NCBI GenBank assembly: GCA_902775565.1
Contig: CACYMP010000001.1
Span: 62,001 to 126,000, forward strand
Direction: 5' to 3'
DNA from: Oscillospiraceae bacterium
GTDB taxonomy: Bacteria > Bacillota > Clostridia > Saccharofermentanales > Saccharofermentanaceae
Length of the DNA stretch: 64,000 bases
Position numbers and translations under genes: made by a program. The notes under the pieces were generated by a model, which was not told the DNA's origin, did not search any database, and was given only the letters and a program-made list of their open reading frames with translations. Each line of letters starts with the position of its first letter. Position 1 is the stretch's first letter. Below are positions 42,419 through 53,500 of the stretch, piece by piece.

Positions 42419-45400
42419 ACAGGATCCGTCAATCGACCAGCAGGCGATAATAGATAACAAGACCGAGAATATCCTTGTTCCTGCAGCCGCAGGTTCAGGC
42501 AAGACAACGGTCATGATCCAGAGGATCATAACCAAGATAATCGAGGACCTTAAGGATGATTCGATCCCGGATGATCAGAAGCATTCTTTGGACAGCATAC
42601 TCGTAGTCACGTTTACGATCGCGGCTGCCGAGCACATGCGCGAGAAGGCTGAAGATGCGATTAACCAGGCTATAGCCGAGAACAAAGGCAATACTGAATT
42701 GATTGCCAAGCTGAGCCGCCAGAAAGATCTTCTTCCGAACTCATACATTCAGACGTTCGATTCTTTCTGTGCCCGTGTTATCAGAGAGAAAGGGTATTGC
42801 GCCGCCGATTCCGATCTGGCTGACGTTTTTGATCCTGCGAATATTGTTCTTGATGAGACAGAGAAAGCAATACTCAAGAACGCGGCGGCAAAGAAGGCCG
42901 TAAAGCTGATGTATGATGCGGCAAAGGATGAGAACGATCCTTTTATCAGGCTGTCACAGCGCTTCGGTGACGGGCGTACCGACGGTTCATTGATTACTGC
43001 CGCACTGGATATCTATGACAAACTCAGAAGCCTTTCCAAATACAAAGAACTGATCCAGAAAGAAGTCGATATAAGAAGGTCCTTTGATGAAGCCGGCAAG
43101 CTCCTTTATTCCGAAAGGGTAGCCGGGATCGTCGGTGACGTTATAGATTTCCTGGTCAGGAAAAAGACTGAGCTTACAGGCCCCGGCGGACTGCTTGAAT
43201 ATTTGGAGAATAATCCCGATTACCGTATCATCACGAAAGGCAAGAATACTCCCGAACAGGCAAATGAGATATCAAAAGATATCGTCAGACGTTATGCCGA
43301 TCTGATCGATAAGCAGGCTCTCCGTTATCAGACAGAAAAGGATAAGGACGGTTATGAACAGGCATTCAATCTGATTAACGAGTGGAGAGATCTTAACGGC
43401 AATTACAAAGTTAAGGCCATGACCGCTGCCGACAAGGCATTCGGAGACGATCCTGTACTTGTTGAAGAATACAAGCTCCAGTTCGATTCGGTAAAGGCAA
43501 TAACAAATCTCATGATCCACGATCCCAAGAGTGCGCCCGACAGCTATAAGGCTGCACCGAAGGAACTTGCCGGACTGTTTGCGATTCTGAATGACAAGAG
43601 CATTGATGAACTCCTGGCTCTCCAGAAGGAACGTACTGAAGCCGCAGGCGCGATGGCGAAGCTTCTTATCAAGATAGATGAATGCTATGCCGAGCTTAAG
43701 TCTAATGTTCACGGAATGGATTTCTCCGATCAGGAATATGCCGCATATGACATTCTCGATTCCGAAGATGCGGCGAATTTCTATCAGGATAAATTTGTAG
43801 AGATATACATCGATGAGTATCAGGACAACACCAGACTCCAGGATGATATCATCAGTAAGATCTCACGTAAGGAAGGCAATGTTTTCCGCGTGGGTGACGT
43901 CAAGCAGAGTATCTACAGATTCAGGCATGCCGAACCGTGGATCTTCAACGAGAAGATAGACATGTACAAGGCTGACGCTTCTTTGGGCAAGGTACTGCCG
44001 CTGACGGAAAACTTCCGAAGCAGTCCTCAGATACTTGCTTTCGTAAATCATATTTTCGAGCAGGTAATGACCAGGGAAGCGGCCGAGATCGATTATGGTC
44101 CTGATCAGCGCCTTAACCACCCGGAGAAAAACGGTGCAGAGGATCAGGGCGAAGCGGGACTTCCCAGGATACTGATCGTCGATTCGGACGGTGCCGGCAG
44201 TTTTGACGGCTTGCTTCAGGAATTCGGCGATACTGATGAAGAAGGTCCTTCCGACAGTCAGGAAAGCTATGAGCCTTCAACCGGATCAGGCGATCCGGGA
44301 GACGGCGAGATCCAGATCCTTGACAGCAAGATCAAGGCTCTGTGTCTCGGAGTAGAGAAAGAAGTGCGCGAATACATGTCGCAGTTCGATCCTTTATCTC
44401 CGGATTATGATACTCACTACGGAGATATCTGCGTGCTTACAACCATAAAGAGCGAAGCACAGGTAATCTCTGATTTCCTGAATTCTCACGGACTTCCTTC
44501 CGCAGGAAAGATAACGACGAGCATCTTCGGTGACCTTGACATCAGAGGAATCATCAACTGCATCGTCTGTCTCGGCAATTCACTGAGAGATGAGTATCTT
44601 GCAGGCATGCTTCTTGCTCCTTACAAAAATACAAACTTTACCGTCAATGAACTCGCTGCGGTCCAGGCGTTTATTGCGGAGAATGATCCTGCTCTCAGGA
44701 AAGGTTATCTTTTCCAGAAGCTAAAGAGATATTCAGAACTCAGCAAAGACGCTCTGGGAATAAGGATCAAGGCGTTTGTTGACTGGTTCGAGAATCTCAG
44801 GATGAAGGCTATGACCTGTGATATCGATGAGATACTTGAGCTGATCTATAAGAAGACGGACATCAAGGCGACGGTCGCAGATAAGGAAGGAGACTTCGAT
44901 AAGCTGATAATCTTCAAGGACTGGATGAGTGCGAACTTCAAGAGATTCGGCTGTGATATTTCAGGTGTTGCCGAAGAACTCGAGAATATGAGGATCCAGA
45001 TCGACTCGGCTGCAATTGAGACAGGCAAGGCCGAGAAGAACAGGATCACATGCATGAACTTCCATAAGAGTAAAGGCCTTGAGTATCCTCTCATTATCTT
45101 TGCGCTTAAGGACCGCGGGAGAAAGGACTCGATCCCTAACGCAGGTTACGATCCTAAATTCGGATTCATATTCGAGGATTACAACGCCGAACTTATTACA
45201 AGGAGCAAATCATTGGATCAGCTGATCTACAGGTTTGACAATATCCTTGCAGAGAATGCGGAAGTATTAAGAGACCTCTATGTAGCGCTTACAAGAGCCA
45301 AAATGAGGCTTTCCATAGTTACATGGGATTGTGCCGGCCGGCCGAATCCGGCTCTGTTGAAAGCGGCTGCGGTAGCTGCACAGTCAAGCGGCAGCACTTT

Positions 45401-46427
45401 CAAACGACTCGACTGGCTTATCAGCGGACGCACCATGTGCTGCGATCTGTTTATGAGCCTTATGAGGACTGACTCCGATGAGGCATTGAAGTTAAGACAA
45501 CGGTTTGGTATTGAGGTTAATGACCGTCTGGGCTTTAAGGCTTGTACCAAAAAGGATAATCAGACCCCCGGTAACCTGCCGGGTAACAGAGGCTATACGG
45601 TCGAGATCTTTGATAAAGCAGCAACCGATGCGCTTAACGTGGAATCGGAAAAGCATCTGATCGAGAGGCTTGGTGAAGAAAGCAATAAAGCACCTTCGAA
45701 TGATCTTTTCGACGATGAGGGCAATGTCATATTCATGCCTTATGAACACGAGATTGAGACGCAGATACCTTTCAAAGTATCTGTTACCGGTATAAAGCAC
45801 GGAAATCTTGAAGAGACGCGTCACGTGGATCTTGAAGTGCCTTCTGTCTCGGATTTCGATAACTTCGGAAGCGGCAAGCTTACTGCTGCATCAAAGGGTA
45901 CAGTTCTCCATAAGCTCATGAGGTTTATCGATACTTCAAAACTCAGAGAGGATCCTTCTTCCTTTGATCAGGAGGTCGGTCTGTTGATAAAAGACAGGCT
46001 CTTTGCCGAATACAGCGACGAGAATATAAGAGAATGTGCTGATGAGTTCAGAGACGGAATACTCGCGTTTGCTTCGAGCACTGTCTGCAAAGAGGCTGAT
46101 GAAGCTGATCTTTCAGGGAAGACTGACAGGGAGAAACACCTTGTTTTCGCTGTCCCGGCAGCAGAAGAGACCGCTGAAGATGTCGCTCTCGTTCAGGGTA
46201 TCATCGACCTTGTTTATGAAGGCGCTGACGGATGGGTCGTAGTAGATTACAAGACTGACAGATACAGCGAAAAGGATGCTAAAACCAAAGAAGAACGCGC
46301 CGGCCTTGCCAGGAGCAAGCACGCATTCCAGCTTGATTCATATGCGGCTGCATATGAGGCCGCGGGAAGAAAGGTATCGAGAAAATACCTTTATCTGGTC
46401 AGATACGGAGAGTTTGTAGAGGTTTAA
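42411..46427 (+). CDS. addA: ATP-dependent helicase/nuclease subunit A (AddA)
   Basis: UvrD-like helicase with a C-terminal nuclease, the motor of AddAB. It has 1338 residues. Walker A is PAAAGSGKTTVMIQR (about 20-34); the Walker B IYIDEYQDN and motif III GDVKQSIYRFRHAEP are present; YVALTRAKMRLSI is motif VI; the nuclease domain has GIIDLVYEG and VVDYKTDRY. The ATG at 42411 with GGAGGTGAAG before it was chosen over the upstream frame start at 42378, which precedes the ribosome site. Its last four bases overlap the convergent phosphodiesterase gene. Confidence 0.96.
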   Translation: MAKQDPSIDQQAIIDNKTENILVPAAAGSGKTTVMIQRIITKIIEDLKDDSIPDDQKHSLDSILVVTFTIAAAEHMREKAEDAINQAIAENKGNTELIAKLSRQKDLLPNSYIQTFDSFCARVIREKGYCAADSDLADVFDPANIVLDETEKAILKNAAAKKAVKLMYDAAKDENDPFIRLSQRFGDGRTDGSLITAALDIYDKLRSLSKYKELIQKEVDIRRSFDEAGKLLYSERVAGIVGDVIDFLVRKKTELTGPGGLLEYLENNPDYRIITKGKNTPEQANEISKDIVRRYADLIDKQALRYQTEKDKDGYEQAFNLINEWRDLNGNYKVKAMTAADKAFGDDPVLVEEYKLQFDSVKAITNLMIHDPKSAPDSYKAAPKELAGLFAILNDKSIDELLALQKERTEAAGAMAKLLIKIDECYAELKSNVHGMDFSDQEYAAYDILDSEDAANFYQDKFVEIYIDEYQDNTRLQDDIISKISRKEGNVFRVGDVKQSIYRFRHAEPWIFNEKIDMYKADASLGKVLPLTENFRSSPQILAFVNHIFEQVMTREAAEIDYGPDQRLNHPEKNGAEDQGEAGLPRILIVDSDGAGSFDGLLQEFGDTDEEGPSDSQESYEPSTGSGDPGDGEIQILDSKIKALCLGVEKEVREYMSQFDPLSPDYDTHYGDICVLTTIKSEAQVISDFLNSHGLPSAGKITTSIFGDLDIRGIINCIVCLGNSLRDEYLAGMLLAPYKNTNFTVNELAAVQAFIAENDPALRKGYLFQKLKRYSELSKDALGIRIKAFVDWFENLRMKAMTCDIDEILELIYKKTDIKATVADKEGDFDKLIIFKDWMSANFKRFGCDISGVAEELENMRIQIDSAAIETGKAEKNRITCMNFHKSKGLEYPLIIFALKDRGRKDSIPNAGYDPKFGFIFEDYNAELITRSKSLDQLIYRFDNILAENAEVLRDLYVALTRAKMRLSIVTWDCAGRPNPALLKAAAVAAQSSGSTFKRLDWLISGRTMCCDLFMSLMRTDSDEALKLRQRFGIEVNDRLGFKACTKKDNQTPGNLPGNRGYTVEIFDKAATDALNVESEKHLIERLGEESNKAPSNDLFDDEGNVIFMPYEHEIETQIPFKVSVTGIKHGNLEETRHVDLEVPSVSDFDNFGSGKLTAASKGTVLHKLMRFIDTSKLREDPSSFDQEVGLLIKDRLFAEYSDENIRECADEFRDGILAFASSTVCKEADEADLSGKTDREKHLVFAVPAAEETAEDVALVQGIIDLVYEGADGWVVVDYKTDRYSEKDAKTKEERAGLARSKHAFQLDSYAAAYEAAGRKVSRKYLYLVRYGEFVEV

Positions 46428-46957
46428 AAGGACTTGATCGTGGCGGTTCCGTCTTCTATCACGATGTAAGACGGAACGGATCCCTCCTTCGGGATCGAAG
46501 GAGACCCGGGATTCATATAGCGTACGGTAAGACCTGACTCGGGGACCGTGACCGTTTGGTCGCATACTACATGTGTATGTCCTGCGAGGAGGACCGAGTT
46601 CTCCGGCAGACAGGCTGGAAGCTTGTGAGGTCCGATGTTATGACCGTGAGTTGCGAAGAATGTGGTTTCTCCGGAAACCAGATATATGTAATCGGCCAGG
46701 ATGGGGAATTTGAGGACCATCTGATCGACCTCGGTATCGCAGTTGCCGCGCACGGCGAGGATGGAAGATGCCATGGAATTAAGAAGGGAGATGACCTTTT
46801 TAGGCTCATAGTGGGAGGGAAGATCGTTTCTCGGGCCGTGATAAAGAATATCGCCTAAGAGTACGAGTTTGTCTGCTTTCTCGTCGTTAAAAGCCTTGAT
46901 TACCCGTTCTGCCCAATATGAATCTCCGTGAAGGTCTGATGCCACCAAAAATCTCAC
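46424..46957 (-). CDS. YfcE/MJ0936-type metallophosphoesterase
   Basis: Calcineurin-like phosphodiesterase of 177 residues. Metal-binding residues are visible in SDLHGD, LGDILYHGPRND, RGNCD and GHTHV, all in the order of the YfcE family. Members hydrolyse phosphodiester substrates in vitro; the physiological substrate is unknown. Its ATG overlaps the tadA stop (ATGA), so the two form a minus-strand operon with tadA first; the 3' end overlaps addA by four bases. Confidence 0.92.
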   Translation of the reverse strand: MRFLVASDLHGDSYWAERVIKAFNDEKADKLVLLGDILYHGPRNDLPSHYEPKKVISLLNSMASSILAVRGNCDTEVDQMVLKFPILADYIYLVSGETTFFATHGHNIGPHKLPACLPENSVLLAGHTHVVCDQTVTVPESGLTVRYMNPGSPSIPKEGSVPSYIVIEDGTATIKSF

Positions 46958-47493
46958 AGCAGTTCTCCTTTAAACTTTTTCTTTTTGCCCGCATCGCGTT
47001 TTCTGATATTGCGGAAGAAGTCGAGCATCATCTTGGAACATTCGGGCTCTAAGATGCCGCCTTCGAATTCGACCTTGTGATTATGTCCGTGCGCAACATT
47101 GAAAATATCATTGCAGGAGACGACCGCTCCGCTCTTCGGTTCATATGCTCCGAAATAGACTTTTCTGATCCTTGACTGTATAAGGGCACCGGCGCACATA
47201 GTGCAGGGCTCTAATGTGACATACATATCGCAGTCCTCGAGACGCCAGTCTCCGAGCTTCTTGCAGGCTTTATCCACGGCTATGACTTCGGCGTGGGCAA
47301 GGGAATTACCCCTGGTCAGACGCAGATTATGAGCACGGACAAATACCTTGCCGTCTTTGACGATCACGCAGCCGATAGGACATTCACCGAGTTCGATCGC
47401 TTTCTCGGCTTCCTTTATCGCTTCAAGCATGAAATGCTCGTCAGTATTTGACGGCTTAAGATCGGGGAACAGCTTGGATCTACGTGTAGGCAT
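46954..47493 (-). CDS. tadA: tRNA-specific adenosine deaminase TadA
   Basis: Zinc deaminase that converts A34 to inosine in tRNA-Arg. The deaminase core has the catalytic HAEVIAVDKA (Glu next to zinc His) and the PCTMCAGALIQSRI zinc cysteines, with CPIGCVIVKDG before them. From the ATG at 47493 (MPTRRSK) the protein has 179 residues; a basic N-terminal addition precedes the conserved FMLEAIKEAEKA. An alternative TTG at 47511 adds six residues; neither has a strong ribosome site. The tail is Lys-rich. It is the first gene of a two-gene minus-strand unit. Confidence 0.93.
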   Translation of the reverse strand: MPTRRSKLFPDLKPSNTDEHFMLEAIKEAEKAIELGECPIGCVIVKDGKVFVRAHNLRLTRGNSLAHAEVIAVDKACKKLGDWRLEDCDMYVTLEPCTMCAGALIQSRIRKVYFGAYEPKSGAVVSCNDIFNVAHGHNHKVEFEGGILEPECSKMMLDFFRNIRKRDAGKKKKFKGELL

Positions 47494-47555
47494 GTTGAAA
47501 GAATACACCAATGACGGCGGTGATTAAAGCATATTTGAACAAGAATAAATTTTCC

Positions 47556-47585
47556 TTAACAACAAATTGGGAACGGATGTATAAT
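47556..47585 (+). promoter_or_regulatory. Promoter of the surface-protein pair
   Basis: TTAACA at 47556-47561, 18-base spacer, TATAAT at 47580-47585, with TG directly before the -10. The first gene starts at 47637. Confidence 0.6.
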
Positions 47586-47636
47586 ATATAAATTATAAGA
47601 TAATGGCAAAATCTAGGCTTGATTAAGGAGATAGAG

Positions 47637-50555
47637 ATGAATTTTAAGCGCCTGTTGGCATTTGTAGTAAGTGCTTCGATGATCGTCGGAATGTTTCCGG
47701 CTTTTGTTCTGGCAGATGAAAACGGATCGGAACCGGCCGAAACGACTGTAGCTGAGACTACTGCCCCCAAGGAAACGGAGCCTGCAGAGACAAAGGAAAA
47801 GAAGCCTGAGGAGAAGAAACCTCAGGAACCTTCCCAGACTAAGGAAGAGGCGCCTGAACAGACAGATGAGACAAAGCCTTCCGAGTCTGAAGACAAAAAG
47901 CCCGAGGAGACAAAACCTGCTGAGACGACAACAGGGGAGATGAAGCCGGAAAAAACCAAGCCTGAGGAAACAGAACCTGAGGAGTCTAAACCTCAGGAAT
48001 CATCAGCACCGGAAACAACAGAGCCCTCTGAAACAGAACCCGCCGAATCTTCTGAGACTGAGACCTCTGCTACTGAAAGCAGTGCGCCTGAATCGGCCGA
48101 TGATAAACCTACGGGACGTACTGCCGTTCCTGCTAATGGAGATCCTATTTCCACTCAAAAGGACGGAGAACCCGATAATGATGAGCTTTTCAAAGCGTTT
48201 GCCGAGAGCAAGCTTTATAAGAAGAATACCCGCCGCGCACTTTATGCATCCAGCGGAAGCAGGCTGAAAGGTTATAACAAGATAATCTATGATTCACTGA
48301 AGCCCAGACTTAAGCAGGTTGCTGAAGGAAAAGCAACTTCTACGGTGTTTGAAGTATCTTTAAGTGAATTGGGACTTGAAACAACAGAGTGTACAGCCAG
48401 TCAGCTTGGAGTAAGTGCTGTTGTTATAAATAATCAAGTAACTGATGCAGCTTATTATGCGATGTTCAACAGATTGAAGATTTCTATAGAAGATCTTCAT
48501 AATGCGCTGTTGGCGGATCTGGCTTTTGAATTATACTGGTACGATAAGACCGTAGAAGCAGCAATCTCATTATCCAGACCTTCTATCGGTGCAAGAGAGT
48601 ATTCGATTTCCGGCTGGAAGGCTTATTATGCCGGACCGATAACGGTAAGGTTTACTGTTGCCGAAGCTTATAAAGCCGGACCGTATGTTACGGACACGAC
48701 TAAGATCACACGTGTTAATACAGCGGTCAGCACTGCAAATTCCATAGTCAACACTGTTAAGAATAAGACTGACTACGATAAGCTTGTATATTACCGCACA
48801 AAGATATGCGACTTTGTCAGTTATGATCACGCTGCGGTAGGTGGGGCGGTTCCTTATGGAGATCCTTGGCAGCTTATCTCTGTCTTTGATGGGGATTCCT
48901 CTACCAATGTGGTATGTGAAGGCTATTCCAAAGCATTCAAATACTTGTGCGATCTTACTTCCTTTAACACAGACATATCCTGCATCCTTGCTTCCGGTGA
49001 TGTTCCCGGCGGAGGACATATGTGGAATATCGTCAAAATGGGAGACGGAAAGAACTATATGGTTGATGTAACAAACTGTGACCAGGGTACAGTAGGATAT
49101 CCAGATCAGTTATTCCTGGTCGGATGCTCAGCAGGCAGTGTCACTGCAGGTTATGTCTTTAAAACCAGTTATTCGAGCACAAGATATATCTATGATTATG
49201 AAACACTGCAGTCATTTGATTCAAAAGATCTTACAATAAGCACCAGATCTTATCTTGCCGGATTAACGGTAGGTGATGATTTCGGCAACGGTGTATCCTG
49301 GCAGCTCAAATCCGGAGTGATGACGATTTCAGGTTCCGGAGCTATGCCTGATTTTTCCGACTACACTAAGACTCCGTGGTATGACTATAGAAATTTTATT
49401 CAGAAGATCGTTATCGCTGACGGTGTTACAGCAGTCGGAAATAATGCTTTTACCGCGTGTCAAAGTGTAACAAGCATTTCGCTTCCGAATAGTTTGACAC
49501 GTATTGGCAATTACGCTTTTTCTTCAACAGGAATCAAGAGTATAACAATCCCGGGAAGTGTAACTGTGATTGGTGATTACGCTTTCAACAGCTGTTCTCT
49601 TCTTGCAAACGTGTATTTATTGAACGGTTTGGAGATCATAGGCGACGGCGCTTTTTCTTACACACATCTAACAAGCATCATTCTCCCGAGCAGTGTTACT
49701 TACATTGGAAGCGGCGCTTTTTTAAGTGTTAAAGATCTGGCAAGTGTTACTTTCCTCGGTGAGATAACTTCGATTGGAGAGCGTGCGTTTAAAGGTACCG
49801 GCATTACAAGTGTTGTTATCCCCGAGAGTGTTAAAAATTTAGGTGCCAGCTCATTCGAAAACTGCACGAAGCTGACGAGTCTTCTGATAGACAAGGATCT
49901 GTATAACAAGAGCGGAACAGGAGCATTTGTCGGTTGTCCGCTTACGACGATCACTTATTATGATTCCGGTATTGCAGTTGTAAATGAGATAGCTAAGTCA
50001 GGTGATTACGTGTTCAGGATTACGGGCGCGGCTGTTAACGGAATCGGCACGGCATGCTTTATGGGTGTTGCAAATCCTGTTGAAGCAGTCGTGATCCCCG
50101 GAACTGTCGATATCAAGGGAGCGACTTATAAGGTCACGACAATTGCGATGAATGCGTTCTTCTGCAATACAACAATCAAGTCGGCTTACATCGGAGCGAA
50201 TGTGGTGGTAGTAGGCAATAATGCTTTCTACGGCTGCAGCAACCTCGTAAAGGTATCAGGCGGTGCAAGAATCAAGACGATCGGCACTAATGCGTTTGCT
50301 CGCTGCTCGAAGCTCAGTACCTTTGTTATTACTTCGAAAGTACTCAACAAGATCGGACAGAAAGCTTTCTACTATGACAGTAAGCTCAAGACCATCTATA
50401 TAAAGAACACGACCAAGCTCTCAAAGTCCGGTGCTAAGAAATCTCTTACGGGCTCATCGGTTAAGACTGTAAAGGTCAAGAAATCAAAGGTCGGAAAGTA
50501 CAAGAAGTATTTCAAGAAGTCAAATTCCGGAAGAAGCGTAAAGGTTAAGAAATAA
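47637..50555 (+). CDS. Secreted transglutaminase-like protein with leucine-rich repeats (paralogue 1)
   Basis: Surface protein of 972 residues. A signal peptide (about 1-24, ending FVLADE) is followed by a Glu/Thr/Pro/Lys-rich linker (about 25-160), a likely wall-spanning spacer. A transglutaminase-like domain has the triad Cys427 (CEGYSKAF), His461 (GGHMWNIV) and Asp477 (VDVTNCD). From about 560, BspA-type leucine-rich repeats (repeated AFxxCxxLxxIxLPxSxxxIGxxAF pattern) run to near the end. The C-terminus is Lys-rich (VKKSKVGKYKKYFKK), as often seen in clostridial BspA-like proteins. The AAGGAG site precedes the ATG. The next gene starts 26 bases later and is a paralogue. Confidence 0.88.
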   Translation: MNFKRLLAFVVSASMIVGMFPAFVLADENGSEPAETTVAETTAPKETEPAETKEKKPEEKKPQEPSQTKEEAPEQTDETKPSESEDKKPEETKPAETTTGEMKPEKTKPEETEPEESKPQESSAPETTEPSETEPAESSETETSATESSAPESADDKPTGRTAVPANGDPISTQKDGEPDNDELFKAFAESKLYKKNTRRALYASSGSRLKGYNKIIYDSLKPRLKQVAEGKATSTVFEVSLSELGLETTECTASQLGVSAVVINNQVTDAAYYAMFNRLKISIEDLHNALLADLAFELYWYDKTVEAAISLSRPSIGAREYSISGWKAYYAGPITVRFTVAEAYKAGPYVTDTTKITRVNTAVSTANSIVNTVKNKTDYDKLVYYRTKICDFVSYDHAAVGGAVPYGDPWQLISVFDGDSSTNVVCEGYSKAFKYLCDLTSFNTDISCILASGDVPGGGHMWNIVKMGDGKNYMVDVTNCDQGTVGYPDQLFLVGCSAGSVTAGYVFKTSYSSTRYIYDYETLQSFDSKDLTISTRSYLAGLTVGDDFGNGVSWQLKSGVMTISGSGAMPDFSDYTKTPWYDYRNFIQKIVIADGVTAVGNNAFTACQSVTSISLPNSLTRIGNYAFSSTGIKSITIPGSVTVIGDYAFNSCSLLANVYLLNGLEIIGDGAFSYTHLTSIILPSSVTYIGSGAFLSVKDLASVTFLGEITSIGERAFKGTGITSVVIPESVKNLGASSFENCTKLTSLLIDKDLYNKSGTGAFVGCPLTTITYYDSGIAVVNEIAKSGDYVFRITGAAVNGIGTACFMGVANPVEAVVIPGTVDIKGATYKVTTIAMNAFFCNTTIKSAYIGANVVVVGNNAFYGCSNLVKVSGGARIKTIGTNAFARCSKLSTFVITSKVLNKIGQKAFYYDSKLKTIYIKNTTKLSKSGAKKSLTGSSVKTVKVKKSKVGKYKKYFKKSNSGRSVKVKK
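50035..50555 (+). repeat. C-terminal module shared with the next gene (copy 1)
   Basis: The coding segment for the last about 170 residues of paralogue 1. It matches the end of paralogue 2 (53707-54235) over the same length, including the CSNLVKVSGGAR and KKSKV-KYKKYFKKSNSGR stretches. It marks a tandem duplication. Confidence 0.85.
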
Positions 50556-50581
50556 TCTGACCTGTTTTGGGGAGGCGCTTT

Positions 50582-53500
50582 ATGAGATTTAAGCGGTTAA
50601 TGGCAGCTTTCATCAGCATGGCAATGGTCGTAGGATCATTGCCTGCCTTTGTTTATGCAGAGGAAAATGAAATCGAGAAAAACGAATTCGGGGTTGGTGT
50701 AACAGAAGACAGTCGAGGATCCTATTCCGTAAATAACGAGGAACCCGATGTAACGGTTAAGATCGATATTCCTGATCAGACTGTCAGCGATCCTGAACCG
50801 TCTGATAATGATGAGCTGTTTAAAGGCTATATTGAGAAAAAGCTCAATAAAGCTCCGGTACGCCTCAGGAAGATCTCGCTTGGAAGCAGGTTAACGGGTG
50901 CAACCAAATCTATCTATTCGGGATTAGTTCCTGAAATCCAAAAGATTGCTGAAGGTACAAGAACTTCAACCGAGTTTACGTTTGATGTTAAAGAAATTGG
51001 TTTGGGAGATTACTACACTGCTGAGCAGCTTGGTGTTCAGAGTATAGTCGAGAATAATACTATCTCAAATGCTGCAAAGACTGCAATGTCTGGGAAATTA
51101 AATATAGATACCCGTGCACTTATCCAAGCTTTACTTCAAGACTGTACTTACGAAATGTATTGGTATGACAAGACAGTGGGTATGAAGACCGCTTCTTCTT
51201 TAATGATCGGTGCGGTACATAATGGAACTGAATATTGTGCGTATTTTACCGGAACTATTACTTTCAAGTTTACTGTAGCAGAGGGTTATGCTTCTGGAAC
51301 ATACTCAACAGATACAAGCAAGATCGACAGGGTTAATACCGCAATTGCAAACGCAGCCAGTATAGTCAACAGTGCTAAGAATAAATCGGATCTTGAAAAG
51401 CTCGTTTTCTACCGCACTGAGATATGTGACCGCGTTGTTTATGACCACTCAGCAGCTGATAATGAATCAACTCCATATGGAGATCCCTGGCAGCTGATCT
51501 CTGTTTTCGATAATGACACTGGCACAAATGTTGTATGTGAAGGGTATGCGAAAGCATTTAAATATTTATGTGACCTGACTACATTTGCTAACAAAGAGAT
51601 TTCCTGTATAACCGTCAGCGGAGTCATGTCGGGTGCGACCGGCAGCGGCGGCCATATGTGGAATATCGTGAAGATGGATGACGGCAAGTACTATCTTGTC
51701 GATGTAACGAATTGTGATTCAGGTTCCGTAGGCAACCCTGATCTGCTCTTCTTAAAGGGCTTTTATAGTGGAAACGTCAGTGACGGTTATAAGTTTAAAT
51801 GCAGATCTTCATATGTTACTTATACGTATAAAAAAGAGACATTGGATTCATTCAGTGAAGAGCTGGCAATCAGCAACACAGATTATAAAGATTGTATTGC
51901 TTCCGGAACTTTCGGAAACGATATTACCTGGGTGCTCGGTAATGACGGAGTCCTTACGTTTACCGGTTCCGGAGAGATGAAGAACGTCGGTTTGTATGAT
52001 ATTCCGTGGAGGAGTTACAAAGACAGCATTAAATCTGTTGTTTTCAATGGTAATATCACATCGATCGGCGGTTATGCTTTTGCTGATTGGACGCAACTTA
52101 CGAGTTTTGTAATTCCCGATGGTGTTACAAAGATCGGAATGGGAGCTTTTAGTGGCTGCAGCAATCTTAAAAATATAACGATTCCGGATAGTGTTACCTT
52201 CATCGCAGGCAGTGCGTTCAAAAATTGCACTTCTCTTGTAACCGTTGATTACGGAAGTGACAAGACAGATTGGGAAAGCATTAATATTCAACAATTAAAT
52301 GATCCGTTGTTCAATGCTAAAGTCAATTTTGCTTACTATTCTGTAAAGGTTAATTCAAATGCCGGCGGAACAGCAACTGCTGATAAGACAAAGGTAAAGC
52401 CCGGTGAAACAGTTACGATAACGATCAATAATGATAACGGATATGAACTTGATTACGTCAAGCTGAATAATACTGACTTATCAGGGAAAACGTTTACTAT
52501 GCCGTCTGAAGATGTAACCATAGATGTTGTCTTCAAGAAGACCGGATACACGGTTACTGTAACATCTGCCGGAAATGGAACAGCATCTGCTGATAAGGAA
52601 AAAGCGGGTGTCGGTGATACTGTCACCATAAATACGTCGGCTGATGAGTGTTATGAGTTAGATACGATTAAACTTGACGGTACTGTCATCAGTGGCAATA
52701 CATTCACGATGCCGGCCAAGGATGTGAAGGTTGAAGTTATTTTCAAGGTTAAGGCCCATTATCTGACTCAGGTTGCCGGCAAGGCTGCTACATGCACGGA
52801 AGACGGACATGAAGCATATTACGAGTGCGACAGGTGCCACAAGATCTTCAGTGATGCAGACGGAAAGAAAGAGATCTCTGCGCCCGCTGTGATCACTAAA
52901 CTCGGCCATGATCTGAAAGCATATGCCGCAAAGGCCCCCACCAAGACGGAACCGGGCAACATCGCTTACTACGAGTGCCAGAGATGCTACAGGTTCTTCA
53001 GCGATAAGGACTGCAAACATGAAATAACCAAAGCTGATATCGTTATCCCTGCAATGGGTCACGATCTGACGAAGGTAGCGGCAAAGGCTGCCACCTGCAC
53101 GGAAGACGGCAACATCGAGTATTACATCTGCAAGGATACAGACTGCGGCTGCGGCAAAGTCTACAGCGATGCTTACGGACAGAATGAGATCAGCAAGGCT
53201 TCAACGGTTATTCATGCAGCGGGACACGACATTGTTCCTGTTGCTGCCAAGGAACCGACATGCGATACTGACGGATACGAAAGTCATTTCAAGTGCAGAA
53301 AGTGCGGTAAGCTCTTTAGCGACAGCAACGGAACTAATGAGATTACTGCAGCTACAGTAAAGCCCAAGCTCGGTCATGCCTGGGATGAAGGTGAAGTAAC
53401 CACCGAGCCCGGATGTGAGACCGAAGGCGTCAAGACTTTCCACTGCACGCGTGAGGGCTGCAAAAAGACCAAGACCGAAAAGATCGATCCGATCGGTCAC

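Noticed and set aside
46424..46957. Four-base overlap of addA and the phosphodiesterase gene considered as a sign of assembly error
   Set aside because: Both frames end with normal family C-termini, so the overlap is natural.
47700..48110. Glu/Thr/Pro/Lys-rich segment considered as a frameshifted or foreign stretch
   Set aside because: It is in frame with the signal peptide and the transglutaminase domain and looks like a wall spacer.
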